Of a stretch of 64,000 nt of DNA, positions 24,311-36,317 are shown one piece after another (the first letter of the stretch is position 1; every line of letters begins with the position of its first letter). The translations under genes and the position numbers were made by a program. The notes under the pieces are model-generated. The model searched no databases. It was not told the DNA's origin and saw nothing but the letters and a program-made list of their open reading frames with translations. The stretch is from contig OY829281.1 in assembly GCA_963691715.1 (NCBI GenBank), forward strand, positions 2,480,001-2,544,000. Direction: 5' to 3'. Origin of the DNA: HXMU1420-13 sp963691715. Its GTDB lineage: Bacteria; Bacteroidota; Rhodothermia; Balneolales; Balneolaceae.

Positions 24311-25810
24311 TTAATTATTATTCAATATTAGATTGTGCAAATATTCTAGCTGTGTATCTGTTCTCCAAAGAATTTGTTTAAGATCTCTTTCTATTTCTAT
24401 ATCGGGATCGGTTCCGAATCCGTCAAAAATTTCCCCATTTTTTTGAAATGAAACCATGGTACTTATTTTGAAAAAAAGCTTGGAATTAGGCAAATCAATC
24501 CATTCACTGTTGCCACTTGAGCCATCCGTTGTTACACCAACAATGTTGATATTTGGCAATCCCTTAAAAGCAGAAACAAAAACAGATGCAGCACTAAAAG
24601 TTTTTTCATTTGCTAAAATGTACACAGGTTTATCGTAGTAAAAGTCTGGGTTAGCTAACTTTGTTCCATTAAATATTCCGAAATAATATTCGCTGTACTT
24701 GTTTTTATCCAATGCATACATTGGATTGAAAGTTTTCAAAAATTCCGTTGCTTTTTTTTGTTCGATGGTGTCTAATTCGGAAAAGGAAAACAGAAAACGG
24801 TTATGTAAACTTTTTTTGTACTCTTCTGGTAATGGAAGCGGGCCTCTTTGTTTAGCCGCGTTAATAATAAATATTGAATCCGGGTGTATCAAATATTTTG
24901 CGAATTCATACATTAAATCTCTGGTTCCACCATAATTAGCTCTCACATCAATAATTAAGGCTTCACTATCACTATGAATTGATTTCATGAATGAATTGAG
25001 ACTATCAAAAAAAAGGGAGGCTTTGCTTCTACTTATCATCGCTGGAATCTTGATATATGCAATATCATGTTCTTTATTTAACAATTTTTCAATTATTTCA
25101 GGCTTGTTATAGTCTTCGTCTTGTACGAAAAGATAATCTACTTCAAATTTTTCATCTCACGGTCGTTGTCTATTTAGTTTTTCAACTACTGATACGGTCA
25201 AAACGGTGTCGTTTTTTAAAGTTGAATCCGAAAGTGTTAATGTTAACTCGGCAGGTAACTTTCTGTTAAGAAGTATATAATTTTTTTCAATGTCTCGAAT
25301 ATCCCTAACTGCATATGTAAAATGGGTTTTTTTAGGAGCTTGTATATCTTCGGGGCGGATTTTATGTAAGAAATGCTTAATGGGGATATTGTCAATTTTT
25401 TTGAGATAAGGAAATACTGGATTGAGAACTTCTAGGTCTGCACTTTTTTTTAAAACAATTACTTTGTCGTTTAAAGGTGCGTAAATGAAAGGTAAAAACA
25501 ACGATTCGTTCAGTTCATAACCTCTTATCTTATTTAAGGAAGAATGTCTATCCCCAATTTTTGCCAAAGTATTGGTAAGAAATAGACCAAAATCTTCAAG
25601 ACGTATAGAGTCTTCTACTATATTCAGGTAGTTTTCAAAATCCTTATTAAAGTCAAAACCATTTAGATAGGCATAAGAAGATTTTTTATCTAAAGTATTT
25701 GAAAGAAATTCTAGATCCTCAGTTACTTGTTTTTTGGTCAGCCAACTATGTTGTGCGTTCGATGTTATAGCACAAAGACTAAAAAGAATAAACAGAGTTG
25801 TTAATTTCAT
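24311..25810 (-). pseudogene. S41 family (C-terminal processing) peptidase with an in-frame TGA
   Basis: One frame runs from the ATG at 25810 (signal peptide MKLTTLFILFSLCAITSNA) to 24311, interrupted by TGA at 25157-25159. On either side the sequence reads LNRQRP-stop-DEKFEVDYLFVQDED without change of frame. The N-terminal half has the helical cap; the second half has the S41 fold: ALIIDVRANYGGT, then ANEKTFSAASVF with the probable nucleophile Ser, and DGFGTDPDIEIERD near the end. CGA to TGA is the simplest change. Without suppression only a truncated N-terminal product would form. Sequencing error is possible. The next gene downstream is the DUF5694 lipoprotein. Confidence 0.8.
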
Positions 25811-25967
25811 TACTTTTACTTTTATGATATGCATAATAAAATGAAGCACAAAACAGCGCATCAAATCTTTTCTTAGGGCCTAAGTATGTGCAGAAAAATA
25901 GAATTAAAATTTTGTTTTTATGTAACATGAAGCTCTATAATGGCAGCTAATATTATAGTATATCCAT

Positions 25968-28304
25968 TTATTGGTTTATGATTTCTATAGACTGTTCAAT
26001 TCTGCTTCCATATTCATCTACCAAAACCAATTGGTATTTACCTGCTTTAGGTGATACGGATAGTTGATGAAAATCTCTCGTTTGACCTAAATATTGATCA
26101 TCGAGATGCCAAAAAATTTTGGTTGAGGGATTCCTATGAGCAATTTCAAATACCGTTTTTCCAGTGTTACCGTCTAATTCTACAGGGACATAAATATTGG
26201 AATTTGAAAAGGGGTAAATGAATTTCATACTAGATAATTGATCATTTGAACAATCTGGGTGAAAAGGTGGTAAAGGATCATACGATGGATGTACTCGCTG
26301 GTAATACAAGGCCTGATCTGGAGGGAGCACAAATCGTGATTCTGTAATCATAGAGGAATATTCCGCGCATCGGGTATCCACTTGAAACATTCTATGTTCG
26401 TCTAAGTGAACCGATTTGTGGTAGGGACAAATCGTGGTATTTAGACCTTTTTTGGGTACCCATTCTTGTTTTGTTTTTTTGCAATATGTTCCAGCTCGAT
26501 GTCCACTTAAGGTACAAATCGAAATCTTTTCGAGCTCATAAATAGGTTCTTTAAACCACGTTGTTGATGGTAGTGCATTAAATACATCGAATAAAATGGG
26601 ACCCGCAGATGTTACTCCTGTAAGTTCAGGTCGCCCTTCTCCATCAGCATTGCCAACCCAAACACCAACTACATAATCTGGAGTTATACCAATTGCCCAG
26701 CCATCCCGATTGCCAAAACTGGTTCCAGTTTTCCAAGCAACTTTTCTTGCTTCATCAAAACGTCTCCAAAAAACTTCATCTTCTGGGCGTTGAACATCTA
26801 CCATGGCTTGAAACATCGACCAAATTGAACCTACATTAAGATTGAAGTTTGTGGTAGGTGTGTGACCATGCTCAAAGTTGATGAAGGAGTAAGTACTCGC
26901 CTCTGGATTTTTAGCATTATACGCATTCATTTGGTTAGCTAGTGAAGCATATATCGAAGTAATTTCTAGTAGTGTGGCTTCAGCACCACCTAAAATTAAT
27001 GTTAAGCCATAATGTTCAGGAGGGTGCTCAATGCTAGTAATTCCAAGTTTTTTTAGGTGATGTAAAAATTTTGGTACACCATATTCTTTAAGTAGTTGAA
27101 CGGCTGGCACATTTAGCGAACGTGCTACAACATGTGAAGCCGGTACAGCACCGTCATAGGTTCTAGAGAAGTTTTGAGGGGAATAATCAGAGAATTTACT
27201 AGGTACATCAGCGACTAAGGTGTTTGGTAAAATAGTTCCCTCATCCAACATTAAGGCATATAATAGTGGTTTTAGTATACTGCCTGTGCTACGTGGTGCA
27301 TCAATGATGTTTACATATTGATCGTGCTGTTCTCCAGAATGGGTGTTTCCAATGTAGCTTACGATCTGTTGTTTTTTTACATCTAACACTAAGACAGCGG
27401 CATTTTCAATCCCATTTTGTGAAAGCTGTTGATGATGAAAATCAACAATATCGGATACTTTTTGTTGTAATGATTGTTCAATTCCTGAACGTATTCGAGT
27501 CCCTTTTTTCGGTGTAGATAAATACTTCGCCAGATAATGTGGAGCATCCTGTGGAAGCGCTAAAGGATCGTTAGGGAGTTCTTCGAGTAAGGAAAGTTCT
27601 AAGGTAAGTTCGTCTATAAATCCCCGATCATGCAAACGGTGTAACAAGCGATCGCGCTTAGTTTTTAACTCATCTCGATTTCTACCTGGATGAATTAAGG
27701 CAGGACTATTAGGTAATACAGCCAGCATCGTTGATTCAGCCCAGGAGAGTTCATTCGAGTTTCGGCCAAAATACCGCCATGATGCAGTCTCTAAGCCAAC
27801 TACATTTCCTCCAAATGGAGCATGGGCTGCATATAATTTAAGTATTTCATCTTTGGTGTGGCTTAATTCTAGTCTAGTTGCAAGAATCATTTCTTTGACT
27901 TTTTCTGGTACTGTGCGAGGAGGGTTTTTTTGAGCAAGCCGAATCACTTGCATGGTTATAGTACTTGCTCCACTCACTACTTTTTTAGCTTCAAGATTTT
28001 GGAGTGTTGCTCGTAAAAGTGAAGAAAAATCAATACCTATATGATTCTCAAAATCTCGATCTTCAAATTCAAGAAGGGCAATTTTGAATTTTTCTGGTAC
28101 ATGATCTGATATTGGAAATCTCCATTGGTAATCATCAGCAATTTTAGCACCTAGCAATTTTCCATTTACATCTTCCAATACCGTAGAGTATGAGGTATCA
28201 AACAATGGATTTGGCAGGGAAAACCAATACATTAGCGATAGTACTGCACCCGCTAAGAAAAGCCAGTATTTTTTTCGTGATATGTTAGGGTTTCTAATGA
28301 TCAA
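25968..28304 (-). CDS. pbpC: Penicillin-binding protein 1C (bifunctional peptidoglycan synthase)
   Basis: 778 residues. One N-terminal membrane segment (about 12-30). The glycosyltransferase family 51 domain has catalytic Glu81 in EDRDFENH and the GASTITMQV block. The transpeptidase has SILK at 342-345 as the active-site motif (STGSILKP), and KTG in WKTGTSFGNRDGWAIG. The last ~90 residues match the BiPBP_C domain typical of PbpC, with STKIFWHLDDQYLG. It builds peptidoglycan strands and cross-links. It starts 5 bp after the alpha-2-macroglobulin gene: this pair is conserved in many bacteria and is thought to link repair of the wall with protease trapping. Confidence 0.95.
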   Translation of the reverse strand: MIIRNPNISRKKYWLFLAGAVLSLMYWFSLPNPLFDTSYSTVLEDVNGKLLGAKIADDYQWRFPISDHVPEKFKIALLEFEDRDFENHIGIDFSSLLRATLQNLEAKKVVSGASTITMQVIRLAQKNPPRTVPEKVKEMILATRLELSHTKDEILKLYAAHAPFGGNVVGLETASWRYFGRNSNELSWAESTMLAVLPNSPALIHPGRNRDELKTKRDRLLHRLHDRGFIDELTLELSLLEELPNDPLALPQDAPHYLAKYLSTPKKGTRIRSGIEQSLQQKVSDIVDFHHQQLSQNGIENAAVLVLDVKKQQIVSYIGNTHSGEQHDQYVNIIDAPRSTGSILKPLLYALMLDEGTILPNTLVADVPSKFSDYSPQNFSRTYDGAVPASHVVARSLNVPAVQLLKEYGVPKFLHHLKKLGITSIEHPPEHYGLTLILGGAEATLLEITSIYASLANQMNAYNAKNPEASTYSFINFEHGHTPTTNFNLNVGSIWSMFQAMVDVQRPEDEVFWRRFDEARKVAWKTGTSFGNRDGWAIGITPDYVVGVWVGNADGEGRPELTGVTSAGPILFDVFNALPSTTWFKEPIYELEKISICTLSGHRAGTYCKKTKQEWVPKKGLNTTICPYHKSVHLDEHRMFQVDTRCAEYSSMITESRFVLPPDQALYYQRVHPSYDPLPPFHPDCSNDQLSSMKFIYPFSNSNIYVPVELDGNTGKTVFEIAHRNPSTKIFWHLDDQYLGQTRDFHQLSVSPKAGKYQLVLVDEYGSRIEQSIEIINQ

Positions 28305-28309
28305 AATAT

Positions 28310-31300
28310 CTACTCAGAGGGTCCAGATATGGTTACCCATTCTCCAGGAGTTCTGGCATTTATGGTTTCGTCGTACATGGCATATGCTGTTATCGCAGGT
28401 AAATAGAACCGCCCTTCATAGCTCGCATTTACTTGAAACCGGAATACTTTATTTGAATTAGCTGAAAGATCAAAATAGGTATACACCCGATCATCTCGTA
28501 TATCCTGATAATCAAAATGTGATGTTGTTGTTTGAAAAGCCTCGCTTTCCATTCTAGTATTTCTTATTTCCCACCCAGAAGGAAATATAGTAGTAAGTGC
28601 CATTTCCTCGTAATTTCCCCTTAAACCTGGATTTATTATCCCAATTTCGATGATTAAATCGGATCCTTGGTCTATGTTCGATGGATCAATGGGAGCTCCA
28701 TCTAAGGTAAGATATCGAACTCGTTTCACTAAATTATTAGAGGCTGAAATAGTATCACCAATCAATGGAGTACCTTCTAAAATTAGCCTGGTAAAGAGTG
28801 TACCCGATGAGTTATTGTTTAGAATAAGAGTGTTTTCTTGGCCTTCTTTAATCGCTAGTGGCAGTTGGCGAATATAAGCTGATGATTGAATAGCGTTTTC
28901 ATTTCCTGAATCAAGAGAAAATGTAGCATCTATTTTTCCTGATATATCAAAGAGGTCAAGAAATTTTGACATTGCTATTAAACTGTAAGCTGTTGTTTGT
29001 GTGCTATACCAATTCCCTGAACTTAGTGACAAGGCGATTTCACGGGATAAATTGGTTGCGTCTTCTTGTCTTTGTAACAGTGAAAGTGTTTCTAAAATCA
29101 TTGCTTGATCTCTGAGTGAAGAGCCAAAATTACCCGAAAGTTCGGTGTATGCATCAACTTTTTGTGTGGCTCCAGCTACGATCTCTGCAGCAGCTTCTAT
29201 CTGCCCTATTAATGCATATGAAGCAGCTAATCTCCATCGAGCTTGAATACTTAATTGTTCGCGTTCTCTGAATCGATTCATGGCACCTAATTCTGGATTT
29301 CCAGCCAATGCTAATGTGTATAGTCGGTAAGCTTGAGTTAAGTCTGCTCTGCGATATTCAGACGGCTGCCACCGTTCAGCCATTTTTTCCTGATAAGAAT
29401 TGATGGAGTTCAGTAAAGAAGAAGAAACATAATATCCACGATTTTGGGCTTCTATTAGGAAATGATAGGCATATGATGTTCCCCAAGAATGAGCATCTTC
29501 TTGTCCAGGCCAATAAGCTAGCCCTCCTGTTGGAGTTAAAAACAGTGCAATCCTTTCAATTCCTTCTTCGATATGGTCACTGATATTTTTTTTCTGCTCG
29601 TTAGTTAGTTCTACCACTTTGCCAGCTAACAGTTGAGCAAATACAGCAGAAGTTGTTTGTTCGATACATCCATGTGGATATTGAATGAGATAGTTGAGTC
29701 TCTTTCCAAAATCTATGGGTGGAATTCTGGAAAGTTCTAATGTAGCAGTATTTGTTCCAATCATACCTTGAAGATCCATTGGTATTTCCCAACGCTCACC
29801 AGCATCAAGATTTTTAGATACAACATTGGTGAAAGGAGTATTTGGATTTCGAACAGCGATTTCGATTTCATGATAAGCGGTTTCATTACCACTTTTAGCT
29901 GTTACCCGAACTTTACCAACACCTATCTTTGGTTTCGTTTTTAGGGAAAATGATACGATCTGATCACCAGGTTGATCAAAGGAAACCGATGTAGATGTTG
30001 ATCCTGTTATTTCAAATAAATCATTGGCCTCCACTTCAATTTGAACATTTTTGATTGAATTTTTCATGGCAAATACACTTACAGGTAACTCTACTGTTTC
30101 AGCAGGGCCCAATACACGAGGTAAGGTTGCTAAAACCATAACAGGTTTACGAACAGGAGTAGTTTTTTCAGTTCTACCATAACTCCCTTCTTGGCCTGCA
30201 ATTACCATGGTTCGAACCGAGCCAACATAATTTGGGATTGAAATAGAATGTTTTTTCGTAGTGCCTGCATTGAGATAAAAAGGACCTGCAAAGCGAACCA
30301 TGGGTTCAAAACGATTAGCTTCATTCAGAGGGTCAGCAGCTTTTTCCTCCCCATCTCCACCAACAGATAGAATTTTTGAAATAGCCCCCGAAAATCCACT
30401 AGCAACAAATCCGTATAAGTCCCAAGTTTTAATACCTAGAGCCTCACGGGCGTAAAAGGAAGAATGTGGATCAGGTGTTTTAAAGTTCGTGAGATCAAGA
30501 AGTCCATCATCAACAATAGCTAGGGTATATGTCATAGCTTTACCGTTCGACTCACTTACCGAAATAGTAGTGGTGGTTTCGGGCTGAAATTCATCGGCCA
30601 CCATTAACTTCGGTTCTAATATTGTTTCTGGATTTTTCACATTTATTGGAATTACACCATACATGCGCATAGGTAAATCGTTTTGATCTTGACCATGGGG
30701 CTGAATAAGCATGACGTGAGCATAAATATTTGGGCTCATTCTTTCATCAGCTAAAAAAGTAAATGATGTTTCTTCTGCTTCTCCATCCAGCCAAACGGTT
30801 TCTAGAACCTTCGATCCAGATTCGAGACTTATTAAAAGCTTGCTATTTTCATTACTTGGAATAGATAACGTGATGGGATCCCCTGTTTCATAGCTTTCTT
30901 TATCCGATTCAAACGTTAACTGAGAGGGGCTGGTTGACGTATTATTTCGACTTCCCCAATTGAAATATACTACAGTGCTTGCAGAATGGTTTCCTGTTGG
31001 ATCTTTTACACGGATAAGATAACGCCCCCCGTCGGCATTTTCAGGTAATTTTAGTTGTATTGCATTTTCGCCGTTCGAACGTGTGGTTACCTTTCCAGAA
31101 GCTATTCTTCGCACATTTTCTCGTTCAAAATAATTGCTAAGGTTTTCGCGACTTCTTTCCCACCACCAACGCCAGCGTATTTGATATATCTCATATTCTA
31201 ATTCTCTTCTTCCGATGGGATTTCCTTCTCCATCAACACTTACCACGTTGAAAGTGTGCATTTGATCTCGATTTAGCCAAGTGCCATAGCGATCATTATC

Positions 31301-33847
31301 TGATTCGGGTGGTTTTATACCAATCAAAGTTCGAAATGGATATACCTTGGTAGAAGCTCGACCGATAGAAAAACTCCCTGATGGCTCAAATACCCGTAGG
31401 TTAAAGTCTGCACGCAGAAGAGCTGGCCCTTTTTCTAGCGGTGTAAAGGTATGGGTTATTTCAACAGAACCTTTTTCGGAAAGTGAGCCTTCAAAAATCA
31501 TTTCAGGGTTAGAGCGAAATGACACCGTTTCGTCATTAAAAGTATAGCCCCGATATTTAGAGAAATTGGGTTCAGTAGGTCGAAGCACCATTTCAATATC
31601 TGCTTTTAAATTCTTGGCAATTGCTCCATGTAGCCATTGGGAAGAGAGCGTTGCATCAAGTGTTCGGTTGCGAGCTAAAACGGCATCCTTGGCAAAGGTC
31701 ATGTCCACTTTTAGTCGATTAGGTTTTACTGTTTCAATTTTTAATGTTTTTGAAAAAGCTTGTCCACCAACAAGGGCTTGTAATCTCCAATTTCCAGTGG
31801 GTGCTTGTTTGTCGGTTAGGCTTTTAAACACATAAAAATTATTGTGCTCATTTGTTTGAGTTTCACGATCAACAAGTTGTCCAGATGGATTCCGAAGTTC
31901 AAAAGTAATAGGATGATTATCTGGGAGTGATCCATTCTTATCCTCAAGAATAAATGAAACAAATAAAGAATCGCCAGGGCGCCAAACACCACGCTCACCA
32001 TATAAGAAACCTTTTATGCCTTGTTTTGATCTAGCACCAGATACATCGAAATTACTAAGAGAAAGAGAAGTGCCATCATCCACACGCAAGTATCCTTTTT
32101 GATCGTTGGTTTCTGCGACGATATAATAGGATTCTTGATCAGAAATTAAAGCAACTTTACCGTTAGCATCAGTAGTTCCTGCAACAATTTCTTGCTGTTG
32201 ATAATTGTACAAACCTACTCTTACACCTGTTAGTGGAGAAGTATCGCGCAGATCCGTAACTATTACTGTAGTTACATTTTGGGCGTCTTTTTTTGCTATA
32301 ATTCCCAAATCGGAAGCAAATACATTTTTACGTATTCTACGATTACCTGTGTAGTAGCTTACAGTACATGGGTCTTCACGTTCTCGCCAATTATATCCTC
32401 GGGGAGTATAATAATTTCCAAAACTGTTCCAATATCTTTCTTCTTGAGCAGGATCAAGTTCCCAAACCTTTGTTTCATCAAGCATAGAGTTGACTATACT
32501 GTTGTCTTCACAAGGGTAGATCGCATGATGCGCTCTGTACCCAATTTCTACCTGATATATAGCGCCTGGTTCAGGTTCAATAAGTGTGGATAAATCTAGA
32601 GAGTAGTTATTCCATTCTCCAACGTCTACTGCTCCTAGTGTGGAAAGTGGAACAACTCCATTAAATATGGGTCTTCCAATTCGGCGGAGATTCCACCCAC
32701 TTGTTTCGTTAATTTGTTGATCTTGAAAAAATTGACCAATATTATTTTCAAAGATTCGTGTTATTTGAACATCGATGGCTCCAAGACTAACTGCTTTAAA
32801 AGGCAGGTGTAAATCTTTTGATCGAGGAATAATCACCCCTTTTCCTAAGAAACTTATAGTTGGTTTTGGCTGAAAGAAATTGACGGTTCTACGAATAATA
32901 GTTCCTAATTTTACACCACTTGAACTGCGAAGGGCTTCATCGATAATCAATGTTTGTTCACCATTAACGCGTCTTCTAGGATTGATGATCAAAGTATTGC
33001 CTGAGGCGATGATATTTAATCTGTTGCCGTTATCAAGAGCCAAAAGACCAATAAAATTTTGACTTGCATCAACAGGGTATGAGAAAATTAGTTCAATTCT
33101 TGGATTTTCGTCCCTAAAAATGCGTGTCTGTATTAACTCGAAGGCTCCAATTTCAGGTATGTCTATACTTCTGCTTCCTTCGCTCTTTGAGTGAAGCCCA
33201 CTTCCTGACCAAGTAATTTCTAACCGACCTGCTTCCTCTTTTTTTTCAATGCCAGAAATTTTAAACGAATGCTTCTTTGCTAGGCGACCACCATCAAAAA
33301 ATATATCAAGTTTAGTGCCATTCAGATATGCTTGAATGGATGTTTCAACGTCATTAATTCTAGAAATGTCTGCGGTTATCAGAGTTCCTTCAATCGTTAA
33401 GACATTTGGATTATCAGCGTTCGGGCTGAGACCATCTAATTCAATTTCTAAGTCCTGCTCCATTACACTAAATCCAAAACTGTAATTTTCTTGTTCCTCA
33501 GAAAGATCAAAAAGTTTTTGGAGGTTTATTTCACCGGTAAAAGATTAACCATTTTTTAAAGGATCATTAGGTCTAAAAACCAGTGTTTTATTATTCACCC
33601 AATCTGCCTCTCCTCGAATGGATGGAGAAAATGAAAGTATATCTGTTAGATTTTGTTTTTCAATTGAAATTTCTCTTTTAAAGGTAATACCTATTTCTCC
33701 GTAAGCACTAATTTCACCATTTGTAATAGCAGAGATGTAATCGCTGTCTTGAAAAACAGATGTTTGTCCGGGGTCTGGACTGGAAGTACAAGAAATTAGT
33801 AGGAGAAACAAAAATGGAATAGAGACATTCAAACTGGTGACTTTCAT
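28310..33847 (-). pseudogene. Bacterial alpha-2-macroglobulin lipoprotein, split by an in-frame TAA
   Basis: One frame of about 1845 codons from 33847 to 28310, cut by TAA at 33547-33545. The first 100 residues are a lipoprotein signal (LLLISC) and the start of MG1. After the stop the same frame goes on: SFTGEINLQKLF, in line with bacterial A2M. The remaining 1717 residues from an ATG at 33463 hold the MG domains, bait region, and the thioester CIEQ (Cys1266 of this ORF; PHGCIEQTTS). A CAA to TAA change would explain the stop. If real, the large product lacks its lipid anchor and export signal. It traps proteases in other bacteria; pbpC follows 5 bp later. Confidence 0.85.
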
Positions 33848-34061
33848 ATAAAAGAATCTTTTTGATTGTGAGGTACATATATACCCAACCTTATTTTTAA
33901 AAAAAAGTTCTAATCCATGAGTAAAACAGTTAGAAAAAATTCAGTCACACTGCTTTAAGGTTAGAGTACATATAAAAATTTGCATGATAATGCACATCCC
34001 TGAAAAGATGTATCCTTTTAATCATAGTGATGGGTAAACATTAGAACATATGCTACTATAC

Positions 34062-34069
34062 TACTTTTG
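34062..34069 (+). promoter_or_regulatory. Candidate -7 box upstream of xseB-dxs
   Basis: TACTTTTG fits the TAnnTTTG -7 box. A convincing TTG about 19 bp upstream is absent (only TTA at 34041-34043), so support is partial. It lies 65 bp before the xseB start in a 286-bp gap that holds no other gene. Confidence 0.35.
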
Positions 34070-34133
34070 CTGAGAAACCCGTACCTTAAATAGTTATTCC
34101 AAAACAAAGTTTTACTTCTGTAAATTAATAAAG

Positions 34134-34334
34134 ATGGATGAAAAGGAACGACCAAGCTTCGAAGATGCTTTAAAACAACTGGAATCGATTGTGGAACAAT
34201 TGGAAAGCCAAGATATTACACTGGAAGATTCTGTAAAATTATATGAGCGAGGTATTGAGCTTTCCAAGCTCTGCAATAATGTATTACATAATGCAGAATT
34301 ACGGATACAGCAAGTAAACGAAGAACAAGATTAA
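34134..34334 (+). CDS. xseB: Exodeoxyribonuclease VII small subunit
   Basis: 66 residues, the usual size. The whole protein is the XseB coiled-coil: SFEDALKQLESIVEQLES, then LEDSVKLYERGIELSKLCNN and QQVNEE. It forms exonuclease VII with XseA (single-strand DNA degradation, repair). The large subunit xseA is not in the window. The next gene, dxs, starts 6 bp after; the xseB-dxs linkage (often with ispA) is widespread. Confidence 0.95.
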   Translation: MDEKERPSFEDALKQLESIVEQLESQDITLEDSVKLYERGIELSKLCNNVLHNAELRIQQVNEEQD

Positions 34335-34340
34335 ATATCT

Positions 34341-36260
34341 ATGCACCCAATGGAATATCGCCCAATAGCAGGTGAACTTTTATCAAATATTGATTCTCCA
34401 GAGGATTTAAAAAAACTTTCTCCAGATCAACTACAACAAGTATGTGATGAGTTAAGAACATTTATCATTGATATAGTTTCTGTGCATGGGGGCCATTTTG
34501 GAGCTAGTCTTGGAGTGGTTGAGCTAACAACAGCACTTCATTATGTGTATAATTCACCTGAGGATCGCATTATCTTTGATGTAGGGCATCAAGCTTACGG
34601 GCATAAAATTCTTACTGGCCGAAGAGATAATTTTCATACCAATCGCAAATATGGTGGGGTTTCTGGTTTCCCAAAAAGAAGTGAAAACATACACGACGCG
34701 TTTGGAGTGGGTCATTCCTCTACATCTATTTCTGCAGCCTTAGGCATGGCAGTAGCCAATGATTTAGATAAAAAAGATGCTAAAGTGGTAGCAGTAATTG
34801 GCGACGGTGCTATGACTGGTGGACAAGCTTTTGAAGCACTAAATAATGCGGGTGCAATGAATAGCGATGTGTTGGTTGTCTTGAACGATAATAACATGTC
34901 TATTGATCCAAATGTAGGTGCACTTAAAGAATATTTAGCAGATGTTACCTCTAGCCGAACATTCAATAAATTGCGAGACGAAGTGTATGATCTTCTGGGT
35001 CACTTCAATAAAGCAGGCAATAAAATGCGAAGAGTTGCATCTAGGCTTGAATCAGCTATGTTGGCTGCTTTAACACCTGGTTCTCTTTTTCGATCTTTTG
35101 GTTTTAAGTATTATGGGCCTATAGATGGCCATGATGTAGATGGTTTGAGAAAAACCCTAGAAGATTTAAAGGAAATTAAAGGTCCTAAACTTCTGCATAT
35201 TGTGACAGTAAAAGGAAAGGGATTTGCTCCAGCAGAAAAAGAGCAGACTAAATGGCATGCACAAAGTAGCCCTTTTGATAAAATCACTGGGGATTCTTTA
35301 AAACCAAAATCAACTCAGAAATCTGCCCCAAAATATCAGGATGTATTTGGTGATGCATTGGTAGAGTTAGCTGCGGAAAATAACGACATTGTAAGTATGA
35401 CTCCAGCCATGCCTAGTGGTTCAAGTTTGTGGCCAATGATGAACACATTTCCAGATCGTGCTTTTGACGTTGGTATCGCAGAGCAACATGCCGTTACATT
35501 TGCCGCGGGGCTAGCGGCCCAAGGTAAAAAAGCGTTTTGTGCAATTTACTCCACTTTTCTACAACGAGGATTTGATCAATTTGTGCATGATGTCGCCATC
35601 CAGAAATTACCAGTTGTCTTCTGTATTGATAGAGCTGGTGTAGTTGGCGCCGATGGACCAACGCATCATGGTGCTTACGATGTGGCCTACATGCGTTCAA
35701 TTCCGAATGTGATTATTTCATCTCCTTTAAATGAACAAGACCTTCGAGATATGATGTTCACAGCAAGTGAGTACGATGAAGCTGCATGGGCTATTCGATA
35801 TCCAAGAGGTGCATCAACAGGAATGGAAGTCCGACAACATTTCCAGAAAATCGAAATTGGAAAAGGTATTTGCATTCAAGAGGGTGAAGAAATAGCCGTT
35901 TTAAGTTTTGGACCTATTGGAAAATATGTGACAGAAGCATCAATACAATTGGAGCAAGAGGATATTCGTGTTGGTCACTATGACATGCGTTATGCAAAAC
36001 CGTTGGATGTTGATCTTATCGATGAAATTTGCCAAAAATATGCACATATCGTTACGCTTGAAGATGGGGCAAAGCTCGGCGGATTTGGAAGTGCAGTTGC
36101 TGAATATCTGGCAGAGAAAAGAGATTCGCCAACATTAACCATTATGGGATTACCAGACCGAATCATTGAACATGGAACCCAAGAAGAACTTCATGCAGAA
36201 GTGGGTATAGATGCCAAAGCATTAGTAGAAGTTGTAAAGCAGAAATTAGTGGATGCTTGA
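34341..36260 (+). CDS. dxs: 1-Deoxy-D-xylulose-5-phosphate synthase
   Basis: 639 residues, full length. First enzyme of the MEP isoprenoid pathway: pyruvate plus glyceraldehyde 3-phosphate to DXP. Thiamine diphosphate motif GDGAMTGGQAFEALNNAG with NDNNMSIDPNVGAL completes the cofactor site; the N-terminal HGGHFGASLGVVELT and GHSSTSISAALGMA are family signatures. The pyrimidine domain has AEQHAVTFAAGLA, and the C-terminal transketolase domain has DGAKLGGFGS. The ATG at 34341 is 6 bp past xseB; a second in-frame Met (MEYRP) is three codons later and could also be used. Confidence 0.97.
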   Translation: MHPMEYRPIAGELLSNIDSPEDLKKLSPDQLQQVCDELRTFIIDIVSVHGGHFGASLGVVELTTALHYVYNSPEDRIIFDVGHQAYGHKILTGRRDNFHTNRKYGGVSGFPKRSENIHDAFGVGHSSTSISAALGMAVANDLDKKDAKVVAVIGDGAMTGGQAFEALNNAGAMNSDVLVVLNDNNMSIDPNVGALKEYLADVTSSRTFNKLRDEVYDLLGHFNKAGNKMRRVASRLESAMLAALTPGSLFRSFGFKYYGPIDGHDVDGLRKTLEDLKEIKGPKLLHIVTVKGKGFAPAEKEQTKWHAQSSPFDKITGDSLKPKSTQKSAPKYQDVFGDALVELAAENNDIVSMTPAMPSGSSLWPMMNTFPDRAFDVGIAEQHAVTFAAGLAAQGKKAFCAIYSTFLQRGFDQFVHDVAIQKLPVVFCIDRAGVVGADGPTHHGAYDVAYMRSIPNVIISSPLNEQDLRDMMFTASEYDEAAWAIRYPRGASTGMEVRQHFQKIEIGKGICIQEGEEIAVLSFGPIGKYVTEASIQLEQEDIRVGHYDMRYAKPLDVDLIDEICQKYAHIVTLEDGAKLGGFGSAVAEYLAEKRDSPTLTIMGLPDRIIEHGTQEELHAEVGIDAKALVEVVKQKLVDA

Positions 36261-36317
36261 ACTTATAAAGGGTTTTTTAATAGATTAATGGTACTTCTTT
36301 AAGCTAACATCTACCAT

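Noticed and set aside
25157..25159. Selenocysteine or read-through at TGA
   Set aside because: The position is not catalytic, no Sec machinery is visible, and a C to T change is simpler.
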